Origin: Aliikangiella sp965214955
GTDB taxonomy: Bacteria; Pseudomonadota; Gammaproteobacteria; Enterobacterales; Kangiellaceae
Direction of reading: 5' to 3'
Length of the DNA: 64,000 nt
Assembly: GCA_965214955.1 (NCBI GenBank)
Contig: CBDCCU010000004.1
Location: forward strand, 186,001-250,000
Under the pieces are notes generated by a model. The model was not told where the DNA came from and searched no databases. It worked only from the letters and a program-made list of their open reading frames with translations. Positions within the stretch are counted from its first letter, which is position 1, and each line of letters starts with the position of its first letter. Of the stretch, positions 45,949-51,979 are shown one piece after another. A program made the position numbers and the translations under genes.

Positions 45949-46395
45949 CTACCAATACCCTTTATGTATCTGCGCGCCAGTTTCTTCATCAATAGGCCCA
46001 ATTAACGCTACTGACTCTTTAGCACCTTTAAAAATCTCATTTGCTTTTATTATTAAACTTTCACCAGCGATATTTCTTAATGCATCGGCAGAGCAACCAT
46101 AGACAACGGTTCTTATTCCTGCCCAATAAATAGCACCACAGCACATAGCGCATGGCTCGGTGCTGGTGTATAAGATTGACTGCTTTAGTTGTGAAGATGA
46201 TAAAGACTGTTGCGACTTTTTCACTAAATTCAGCTCAGCATGACAAGTCACATCACCACTTGAATTAACTGTGTTTTCTGCGGTTTCAACCACTTGATTA
46301 TCAATAACTAGCAATGCACCAAAGGGATGGTTGCCATTGTTTTTTGCTTGTATTGCCAAATGAAAAGATTGCTGAATAAATGAATGGTGATCCAT
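45949..46395 (-). CDS. nucleoside/guanine deaminase-family protein
   Basis: Cytidine-deaminase-like fold, 148 residues. Zinc ligands and the proton-shuttle Glu are in TCHAELNLV (HAE) and TEPCAMCCGAIYWAG (PCxxC), with NHPFGALLV upstream. The C-terminus (IHKGYW) resembles bacterial guanine deaminases such as GuaD of Bacillus rather than the tRNA deaminase TadA. It probably deaminates a free purine base or nucleoside. It is first in a three-gene leftward operon. Confidence 0.85.
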   Translation of the reverse strand: MDHHSFIQQSFHLAIQAKNNGNHPFGALLVIDNQVVETAENTVNSSGDVTCHAELNLVKKSQQSLSSSQLKQSILYTSTEPCAMCCGAIYWAGIRTVVYGCSADALRNIAGESLIIKANEIFKGAKESVALIGPIDEETGAQIHKGYW

Positions 46396-46445
46396 AAAAT
46401 CAATGCCAAAGGCTAAGTGCTTTGCCTAAGAATAACGTCTGCCCA

Positions 46446-46476
46446 TAAAAAAAGGCAACGATTAAAGTTGCCTTTT
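46446..46476 (-). terminator. intrinsic terminator of the CsrB-like RNA
   Basis: On the minus strand AAAAGGCAAC and GTTGCCTTTT form a 10-bp stem with a 7-nt loop, followed by at least seven T. Confidence 0.92.
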
Positions 46477-46777
46477 AAATATTTTATCGACCTATCCGAG
46501 TACATTCCTTTGCCAATTCCTTTGGCTCCCAAGCTCCTTAAACTCCCCTATAATTCCTTTTAACTAAGTCCTTTTACGACTATCCTTGCTTTTAGCGCTA
46601 TCCTTGCTGTCCTTTAAATAAAGTCCGTTAAGTCCATTTTCCTGTTCCTTTCACAATCCATGTTGAGTAATCCTTTACTCGTTCCATTTAATGTTCATCA
46701 ATGAACAAATCCTTTTTTAGCATCCTGCTACGAATCAATCCGTTAACCCGTTTCCTTGTCTGCATTTCCTTGCGACA
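46446..46777 (-). ncRNA. csrB: CsrB/RsmZ-type CsrA-sequestering small RNA
   Basis: This 640-bp gap has no ORF, but the minus strand from about 46777 to 46446 (about 330 nt) holds about 21 GGA motifs, most as AAGGA or AAAGGA, spaced 8-25 nt apart. Several sit in possible hairpin loops. Examples on the minus strand are GCAAGGAAATGC, AGCAGGATGCT and CAAGGATAGCG. It ends in a strong intrinsic terminator, has a sigma70-like promoter, and 190 bp upstream lies an 18-bp palindrome of the UvrY/GacA type. Size, motif density and upstream site all match CsrB/CsrC/RsmZ RNAs, which bind many CsrA dimers and relieve translational repression. The 5' end is predicted. Confidence 0.85.
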
Positions 46778-46783
46778 AGTTGA

Positions 46784-46811
46784 ATTCTAGAGAACTGAGC
46801 GTTTTCTACAA
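46784..46811 (-). promoter_or_regulatory. predicted promoter of the CsrB-like RNA
   Basis: On the minus strand TTGTAG (46811-46806), a 16-bp spacer and TAGAAT (46789-46784). The predicted transcription start is near 46777, just before the first GGA motifs. Confidence 0.55.
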
Positions 46812-46957
46812 CTAGCAGATAAACATTTTATTTTTCTGCAAAAAACTCAAAACTAAAAACACAAGCTATTTAGTCAATAATATCAAGCAGTTAGGCCAAA
46901 AACACAAAACTAAAGCAAACAATTTCTGACATCATTTTCGGCAATTGCTTACACCTT

Positions 46958-46975
46958 TGTGAGATATATCTCACA
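46958..46975. promoter_or_regulatory. UvrY/GacA-type upstream activating palindrome
   Basis: TGTGAGATATATCTCACA is a perfect 18-bp palindrome with the TGTrAG-N6-CTyACA layout of GacA/UvrY sites and is closest to the E. coli csrB site. Its centre lies about 190 bp upstream of the predicted start of the CsrB-like RNA, the distance at which such sites are found. The 8-bp spacing between TGTGA and TCACA does not fit a CRP site, which needs 6. Confidence 0.75.
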
Positions 46976-47036
46976 AAGATTGTGGCAAATGTCTTACCTA
47001 TGAAAAATAGCTTAAACCGTGAAATAAGCAATGCTT

Positions 47037-48161
47037 TTAGTTTGTTTCGAAACCAACCTGATAAACCACAGAATCTTTATAGCCTGTGATCACACTTTTT
47101 GTACCCGATAAGGCTTTATCTAGCTGAGGATTACCTGTATCCACAATTAGTGGACGACCATCTAAGGCTTTAAGCTTCGACTTAGTTGCAATTACATCAA
47201 AATTGCTCCAACCTGCCTTTTGAATAACCTGAGGACTCAACTGATGATTGCCTCGCCCTAAAATATGCCCTTGTCCACCAATTACAGTAATAATAAATTT
47301 AACTTTTTCGCCTGCTTCAAGTAATTTTAGAATATCCACTTCTATCGCATCTTGGCAAAAAATCTCTTGCTGAAAAATAATGTCTGATCCTAGCAAAGTA
47401 TTGTCTAACCCAAGCTCGTCCATAACTGCCGCGCAGGTTGTGCCAGAGCCAACCACATAATAAGTGTCATCGTCCATTTCTTCGATAATAAATGCCGCTA
47501 TATCGGCAAGCACCAGCTCTTCATGCTCAACACCACCACTTTTTGTGGCTTGCACATATTGCAAAGCGGCTGGAATGTGTAAATCTCCATATTTTTTTGC
47601 TTTAACTTTGCCTTGCCTAAAAGCGGTTTCGTCAATATCCATAACATCGGCTTCAAACAAGCTCATCATTTCACCTTGGATCAAAAGCTTAACCAGTTTA
47701 CCTGCCGCCTTAGGCGAAATAGCATACACACCAGAGTGAATTTTAACCCCCGCTGGAATGCCCAAAACCAATTGCTGATCATTACAACTGGCATAAATAT
47801 CTCGCGCGGTTCCGTCACCTCCAGCAAATAAAATAAGATCAACTTTTTCCTTTTGTAAGGCTTTTACCGCCGCTTTTGTATCTTCACAGGTTGATTCAAA
47901 TGGTGCTTGATAAACCACTTGATGTTCAATGTTTAAATGCTGGCAAGCTTGTTCCCCCATTTCGCCTGAAATGGTATAAACAGCAAAAGATTTATTGGCT
48001 TGTTTTAATTCATTTAATGCAATTTCGGCTTTGGTATTAGCCAGCTTTTTTGCCCCAAGCTTTAAAGCTTGCTCTCTAACATCTAAACCGTCGCTACCTT
48101 TTAAACCAACTCTGCCACCAACACCAGCAAAAGGATTAATAATAAGTCCAAGCTTAAACAT
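47037..48161 (-). CDS. ATP-NAD kinase-family protein (COG3199-like)
   Basis: The 374-residue protein starts KLGLIINPFAGVGGRVGLKG and has the diacylglycerol/NAD-kinase signature LILFAGGDGTARDI (near 110) followed by GIPAGVKIHSGVYA. It is clearly longer than housekeeping NadK (about 290 aa) and belongs to the branch annotated ATP-NAD kinase or acetoin catabolism protein X. Substrate is unknown. It overlaps epmC by 8 bp, so the two are coupled. Its 3' end borders the UvrY/GacA-type site of the CsrB-like RNA. Confidence 0.85.
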   Translation of the reverse strand: MFKLGLIINPFAGVGGRVGLKGSDGLDVREQALKLGAKKLANTKAEIALNELKQANKSFAVYTISGEMGEQACQHLNIEHQVVYQAPFESTCEDTKAAVKALQKEKVDLILFAGGDGTARDIYASCNDQQLVLGIPAGVKIHSGVYAISPKAAGKLVKLLIQGEMMSLFEADVMDIDETAFRQGKVKAKKYGDLHIPAALQYVQATKSGGVEHEELVLADIAAFIIEEMDDDTYYVVGSGTTCAAVMDELGLDNTLLGSDIIFQQEIFCQDAIEVDILKLLEAGEKVKFIITVIGGQGHILGRGNHQLSPQVIQKAGWSNFDVIATKSKLKALDGRPLIVDTGNPQLDKALSGTKSVITGYKDSVVYQVGFETN

Positions 48162-48693
48162 AATATGAAACTGCCTTATTGTTTCTAAATGCTTTGTTTA
48201 ATGCATCAAATAATTTTTGCGCTCTAGGAGGAAGTTGCTCACACAAATAATCTTCTAGTTGCTCGGTGACTTTTTGTTTAAATTCAGCTGAAGCATCAAT
48301 ATTTTGACTAAGGTTATCTGCCGAAAAATGAAAGGGTTGATCCGTCGCTAAAGATAACGCCCATTCAATGGCTTGCGGTTTAACTTCTACTTGTTCAAAC
48401 ATTGTTTGCTCCTCAGCCGTTCTACCTTCGGGATTATACCAATAACCAAAATCATCAATCGCTCGCCGTTCTTTGCCTGCAATGCACCAATGAGCAATTT
48501 CGTGCAATGCACTAGAGAAAAAATCTTCACGGCAAAATATGGTGGCTTTAGTGTTTTCAGTTGCCGCTTGATAAAAAGGTTCGTCAGCACCAAATTTTAG
48601 TTGGGTATTTTCACTGCGTAAAAATAACGATTCAAATACTTGTTGAAGTTGGTTAATTCGGAGCGAGTTCTGTTGAGTTGGATGACTAGCCAT
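48154..48693 (-). CDS. epmC: elongation factor P hydroxylase EpmC
   Basis: EpmC (YfcM) hydroxylates the lysylated Lys of EF-P, the last step after EpmB and EpmA. The 179-residue protein has SSALHEIAHWCIAG with the metal-binding HExxH-like pair, GYWYNPEGRTAEEQ and the FCREDFF segment that identify the family. Its presence implies that EF-P with EpmA/EpmB-type modification exists elsewhere in the genome. First gene of the pair with the ATP-NAD kinase-like gene. Confidence 0.9.
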   Translation of the reverse strand: MASHPTQQNSLRINQLQQVFESLFLRSENTQLKFGADEPFYQAATENTKATIFCREDFFSSALHEIAHWCIAGKERRAIDDFGYWYNPEGRTAEEQTMFEQVEVKPQAIEWALSLATDQPFHFSADNLSQNIDASAEFKQKVTEQLEDYLCEQLPPRAQKLFDALNKAFRNNKAVSYYV

Positions 48694-48866
48694 TGCAAGT
48701 AGATTTTAATAGAAAACTTTTGTCAGTTTGTTGATATAATTCAATAACTTCTGCACACTTTTTAAACTAAACTCGAAGTTTAGGGCAAAATCGACTACAA
48801 TTATAAGCTGATATTGAAGCTAATTTCTATATAAATCAAAATCTTAATCAATCAAAACCTTAAGCT

Positions 48867-49115
48867 ATGACCGATCAAATTATCAAAGTTGAAGCCGATC
48901 CAAAAGATGAAGGCTGTGTGCAGATTACACTGCGCCACATTCCCAGTAAACTTCAATTTTGGCGCTCAAAACAACCGCAAACTATTGTGTATAAAGGTCA
49001 TGGTAATAGCTGGTATAAATTACCAAACTTTAAACCTGCACCTAGCCGCTTAGTACCTTTATTAAAAGCCATTACTTATGCGCCGCAATATAAGCATTTG
49101 CGTTATAAAATTTAA
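48867..49115 (+). CDS. small hypothetical protein
   Basis: I do not recognise this family. The 82-residue, basic, soluble protein has an N-terminal beta-like part (IIKVEADPKDEGCVQITLRHI) and a Trp/Lys/Pro-rich C-terminal half (GNSWYKLPNFKPAPSRL) and ends YKHLRYKI. There is no signal or membrane segment. It is monocistronic, convergent with fabR (gap 9 bp) and divergent from epmC. Composition is like neighbouring genes, so it is likely real. Confidence 0.6.
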   Translation: MTDQIIKVEADPKDEGCVQITLRHIPSKLQFWRSKQPQTIVYKGHGNSWYKLPNFKPAPSRLVPLLKAITYAPQYKHLRYKI

Positions 49116-49124
49116 TATTTTTGC

Positions 49125-49739
49125 TTATTTTCTTCTTCGTTTGGCGTAACTCTCAGCGCCAATTGCAATATACCGTAACTGCACAATGGCTCGCTCTGAG
49201 ATCTCTTTACGCTGTTTTGGTTTGGCATCTAACGACACCGCTCCAGCATTAAAAACTACCGCAACCATCGCGTCGGCTTGTGTCATTGCGGTATCTGCAT
49301 CAAATCCAACGCCTTGGAAAAAATCGGCTAACTCCACACTAAAATATTGAATTTCTCTGGCAACGGCATTTCTTAAAGCATTTGATGTTCCCGAACGCTC
49401 ATGAAACAAAACTCTAAATACATTAGGGCTAGACTCAATGATTTCCATAAAAGTTAAAACCGAAGTGCGAATAACACTGCCACCTTTTTCAATTCTTTGC
49501 CTAGCTTTGCGCATAATTTGCCTAAGCGCCAAGCCCGACTCATCGACTAAGGTTAAACCCAGCTCATCCATATCTTTAAAGTGCCGATAAAACGAGGTGG
49601 GTGCAATATCGGCTTCACGTGCCACTTCTCGCAAGCTTAATGCAGCAAAGGATTTATCAGCTGACAACTGAGTTAAAGCCGCGTCAATAATTTTGCGCCG
49701 TGTTCTTTCTTTTTGTTCAGCCCGAGAAACTTTATTCAT
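49125..49739 (-). CDS. fabR: TetR-family repressor of unsaturated fatty-acid synthesis FabR
   Basis: FabR represses fabA/fabB in response to the acyl-thioester pool. The 204-residue protein matches the E. coli protein closely: RAEQKERTRRKIIDAALTQL, LSLREVAREADIAPTSFYRHF (helix-turn-helix), DELGLTLVDESGLALRQ and GGSVIRTSVLTFMEII. The basic C-terminus (YAKRRRK) is present. It is divergent from parDE. No desaturase gene is adjacent. Confidence 0.93.
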   Translation of the reverse strand: MNKVSRAEQKERTRRKIIDAALTQLSADKSFAALSLREVAREADIAPTSFYRHFKDMDELGLTLVDESGLALRQIMRKARQRIEKGGSVIRTSVLTFMEIIESSPNVFRVLFHERSGTSNALRNAVAREIQYFSVELADFFQGVGFDADTAMTQADAMVAVVFNAGAVSLDAKPKQRKEISERAIVQLRYIAIGAESYAKRRRK

Positions 49740-49872
49740 GCTTGTTTATTGTTTTTTGCTGTTATTAACAACCCTATTGTTATCGGTTATTTATTAAATA
49801 TCAATAGCTTAATTAGTGGGCGAATAAAGTAAAAGGTAGATGCATCAACAAATCAGCCTAAAGCACAAACAT

Positions 49873-49917
49873 TGACAATCTTTGTATTTAAACCTAGCAT
49901 AACATTTATAAATGTTT
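49873..49917 (+). promoter_or_regulatory. parDE promoter and putative ParD operator
   Basis: TTGACA (49873-49878), a 17-bp spacer and TAGCAT (49896-49901) are followed at once by the perfect palindrome AACATTTATAAATGTT (49902-49917). This lies just before the GGAGG of parD and fits autorepression by the ribbon-helix-helix antitoxin. Confidence 0.7.
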
Positions 49918-49933
49918 ACCTCTGGAGGTCATC

Positions 49934-50191
49934 ATGCATATATCTCTAACTTCCGAGCTTGAGTCTCGGGTTAAAAGCAAAGTTGAAAGTGGCCTATACA
50001 ATAATGCCAGCGAAGTGATCCGTGAAGCACTACGTTTTATGGATACCCATGAAGACTGGATCATTGAGGTAAAATTAGCACACTTACGTGAACAACTAAA
50101 AATTGGCACTAACCAGTTAGATCGCGGTGAAGGCATCGTCATAGAATCCAAATCAGCTTTAGACTCACTGTTTGACGATGTAAAAACTTAA
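49934..50191 (+). CDS. parD: ParD-family antitoxin
   Basis: The 85-residue protein has an N-terminal ribbon-helix-helix (MHISLTSELESRVKSKVESG, NNASEVIREALRFM) that binds the operator. The acidic C-terminal tail (SKSALDSLFDDV) should wrap the toxin. GGAGG lies 8 bp upstream of the ATG. It is followed 5 bp later by the toxin gene, the standard antitoxin-first order. Confidence 0.93.
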   Translation: MHISLTSELESRVKSKVESGLYNNASEVIREALRFMDTHEDWIIEVKLAHLREQLKIGTNQLDRGEGIVIESKSALDSLFDDVKT

Positions 50192-50196
50192 AACGT

Positions 50197-50502
50197 ATGT
50201 CAGCACATCAACTTGTTTTATCCCCAGCCGCAAAAACAGATCTAAAAGATATCTACCAATATGGGCTTAGGCAATGGGGAAAAGCCCAATCCGACAATTA
50301 CCTAAAAAGTTTGAAAGAGCATCTTTGGTCTCTTACCGAACAACCTCTGATAGGTATTGAGCGACCAGAGATCCTACCGAACAGTAGAAGCCTGTCTATT
50401 GAAAGCTATACCCTTTTTTACAGAGTCACTACTGATAAGGTGGAAATTATCCGCATACTACATGGTCGTCAAGATCCTCAAAGACATTTATTAAAAAGTT
50501 AA
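50197..50502 (+). CDS. parE: ParE-family toxin
   Basis: RelE/ParE-fold toxin of 101 residues. SPAAKTDLKDIYQYGLRQWG forms the opening strand and helices, and YTLFYRVTTDKVEIIRILHGRQD is the terminal beta-sheet with the conserved Arg and His of the family. ParE members inhibit DNA gyrase; the target is inferred here. The sequence is complete with no frameshift, so the module is probably active. Confidence 0.92.
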   Translation: MSAHQLVLSPAAKTDLKDIYQYGLRQWGKAQSDNYLKSLKEHLWSLTEQPLIGIERPEILPNSRSLSIESYTLFYRVTTDKVEIIRILHGRQDPQRHLLKS

Positions 50503-50507
50503 AAGAA

Positions 50508-50540
50508 CATATACCCGTTCTACTTTGATATTCATTTATC
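50508..50540. repeat. single end of the TATACCCG repeat family
   Basis: CATATACCCGTTCTACTTTG plus a further 12 bp matches one terminus of the MITE-like element at 7491-7760. No partner end is visible nearby. It lies directly after the parE stop. Confidence 0.6.
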
Positions 50541-50589
50541 ATTACGCATAACCCCAGTTGCATATTTTGCATGCGCTACCTTTATCTTG

Positions 50590-50901
50590 TTATGAGTTGT
50601 CAGGCTTAATAGAACCAGACCTGATTAATTTAACTAAAACATCTATCCTCTTATTTATTTTGCTACTCTCAGCTTCAACCGCCCCAGAAGCGATTGCCAC
50701 CGCCATAAAGAAGAAAAAGCCTCCACTTTCAAAAAGTGGCGACTCTGTAAAATATTGATACGAAATTAAAGTCGCTACAAAAGCCAATAAAGAGAGAAGT
50801 CCTCTATAAGGCGTTGGCTTTAAAGACTCAAATTCTTTAATTAATTTTTCATTCGTTTTAAGTTCATGCTCTGCAATTATTTTTATTGCTCTTTCATCCA
50901 T
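50590..50901 (-). CDS. small membrane protein, unknown function
   Basis: The 103-residue protein starts after a strong AGGAGG ribosome-binding site 7 bp upstream. Two transmembrane helices (about 33-50 and 60-75) join cytosolic helical ends: MDERAIKIIAEHELKTNEKL and KINKRIDVLVKLIRSG, probably coiled coil. FESGGFFFFMAVAIASGAV is the second helix. I recognise no family. It belongs to a small accessory island with parDE. Confidence 0.7.
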   Translation of the reverse strand: MDERAIKIIAEHELKTNEKLIKEFESLKPTPYRGLLSLLAFVATLISYQYFTESPLFESGGFFFFMAVAIASGAVEAESSKINKRIDVLVKLIRSGSIKPDNS

Positions 50902-50981
50902 TTGGTAATCCTCCTATTGTATTCATAGCGCCAAAATAAATTGAGCTTTTTGTTAGCTCAGTTTTCATCGTATTATTAACA

Positions 50982-51121
50982 CTAACGTTCCCGTCCAACA
51001 TACACAACAGATTTTTTCTTAGAAGAGACAAGAGTAGTTCCTGTTCCCCAATATACATCTTTGGTATTAGAATAATTCTTCGCAATGTCAAGAGTAGCTT
51101 CACGAGATATTAGCTTAGCTT
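50982..51121 (-). pseudogene. possible 3' remnant of a gene
   Basis: A minus-strand frame of about 46 codons with no start codon reads as ordinary protein (AKLISREATLDIAKNYSN, then WGTGTTLVSSKKKSVVYVG), ending at a stop at 50982. A stop lies just upstream in frame. Overlapping alternative frames read as low-complexity. This looks like the tail of a decayed gene in the accessory stretch. Confidence 0.3.
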
Positions 51122-51209
51122 CTTATGTTGATTGGTATGATTCTCTAAAACTATTGGCAAATGTTTGATTTTCGGATTCCAATTACGGTAGCTATCTAGT
51201 TTTGCACTT

Positions 51210-51653
51210 TTAAATGGTAACTTCACAGACATCACCTTTCTCATTAATATATTTAATTCCATTAAAGGTAGCTTCCCTACCTGTCCATCTAGCTCGCACT
51301 TTTACTGGGAGTTTTAAATTAGACTCATTTAGATAAGTACTAAGAATCTGAATATCTTCTGTATCTGGTTTTGCTATTCCAAACCAGAAGGGTAACCACC
51401 TATCACTTAAAATAATGCTAAAGGATTCTGAACCGTCAAAAACTCCAAATTTAATTTTTCCATTCTGAAACGTAAATTCAGCAAGCTCAAGTTCCATAAC
51501 ATCACTAGAAAAATGGGGGTGAGTATCAGGTATAACATGATCGAAACAGTCAACCCCTTCTTTATCATTGTGATAAAAACACCAGCGGTGAGCTTTCAAA
51601 TCTTCAATCGTAATGCTTTCTATCGTTTTAGGTTGGATCATTCGATGTACCAT
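51210..51653 (-). CDS. hypothetical protein in accessory region
   Basis: The 147-residue soluble protein is acidic and rich in Trp and Phe: HRWCFYHNDKEGVDCFDHV, DRWLPFWFGIAKPDTED and VRARWTGREATFNGI. No signal, membrane segment or known motif is seen. The size and composition resemble small immunity-type or single-domain accessory proteins, but this is only a comparison. The nearest leftward frame is the gene remnant. Confidence 0.55.
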   Translation of the reverse strand: MVHRMIQPKTIESITIEDLKAHRWCFYHNDKEGVDCFDHVIPDTHPHFSSDVMELELAEFTFQNGKIKFGVFDGSESFSIILSDRWLPFWFGIAKPDTEDIQILSTYLNESNLKLPVKVRARWTGREATFNGIKYINEKGDVCEVTI

Positions 51654-51979
51654 TTAACAATTCTCTATATGCAGTAAATCTCAATAATTCGATTTTTTAG
51701 ATTTACTACATTTCAATTTATCCAATAAATTAGCATGCTATATCACTTTAGTCACTTTGCAAAAAAATAACTACTAAGGTTTTATGCAAGAAAAGTAGGA
51801 GGATAAAATTGGGCGGTCAAGCACACTTCACTAAATACAACGACTTTATGCCCTATTTTAAAATACTGAGAAAATCTGAGCCCAACTTAAATTCATCTCT
51901 CATATATACCCGCTCCACTAAACAAAAAACGCCAGCAAAAATGCTGGCGCTTTTTTAATACTACTAACAGACTTTAAAC
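51654..51979. other. non-coding gap with a TATACCCG repeat end and a terminator
   Basis: Apart from AT-rich sequence it holds the repeat end TATATACCCGCTCCAC (51902-51917) and the ppsA terminator (51924-51956). I see no gene. Confidence 0.5.
51924..51956 (-). terminator. intrinsic terminator after ppsA
   Basis: CGCCAGCA (51930-51937) pairs with TGCTGGCG (51942-51949), with A- and T-runs on both sides. On the minus strand it ends ppsA transcription. Confidence 0.93.

Noticed and set aside
46500..46760. Simple low-complexity TCCTT repeat
   Set aside because: Motifs are irregularly spaced, in hairpin-forming contexts, with promoter and terminator in register; a CsrB-like RNA explains them.
46958..46975. 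CRP-binding site reading of TGTGA...TCACA
   Set aside because: Half-sites are 8 bp apart rather than 6; the full 18-bp palindrome fits the UvrY/GacA form better and lies at the right distance from the RNA start.
49965..50191. Antisense frame over parD
   Set aside because: The plus-strand RHH antitoxin is unambiguous and has a strong ribosome-binding site.
50894..51103. 69-codon minus-strand frame starting with GTG
   Set aside because: Hydrophobic low-complexity text, weak start; another frame of the same DNA reads as a better protein fragment.
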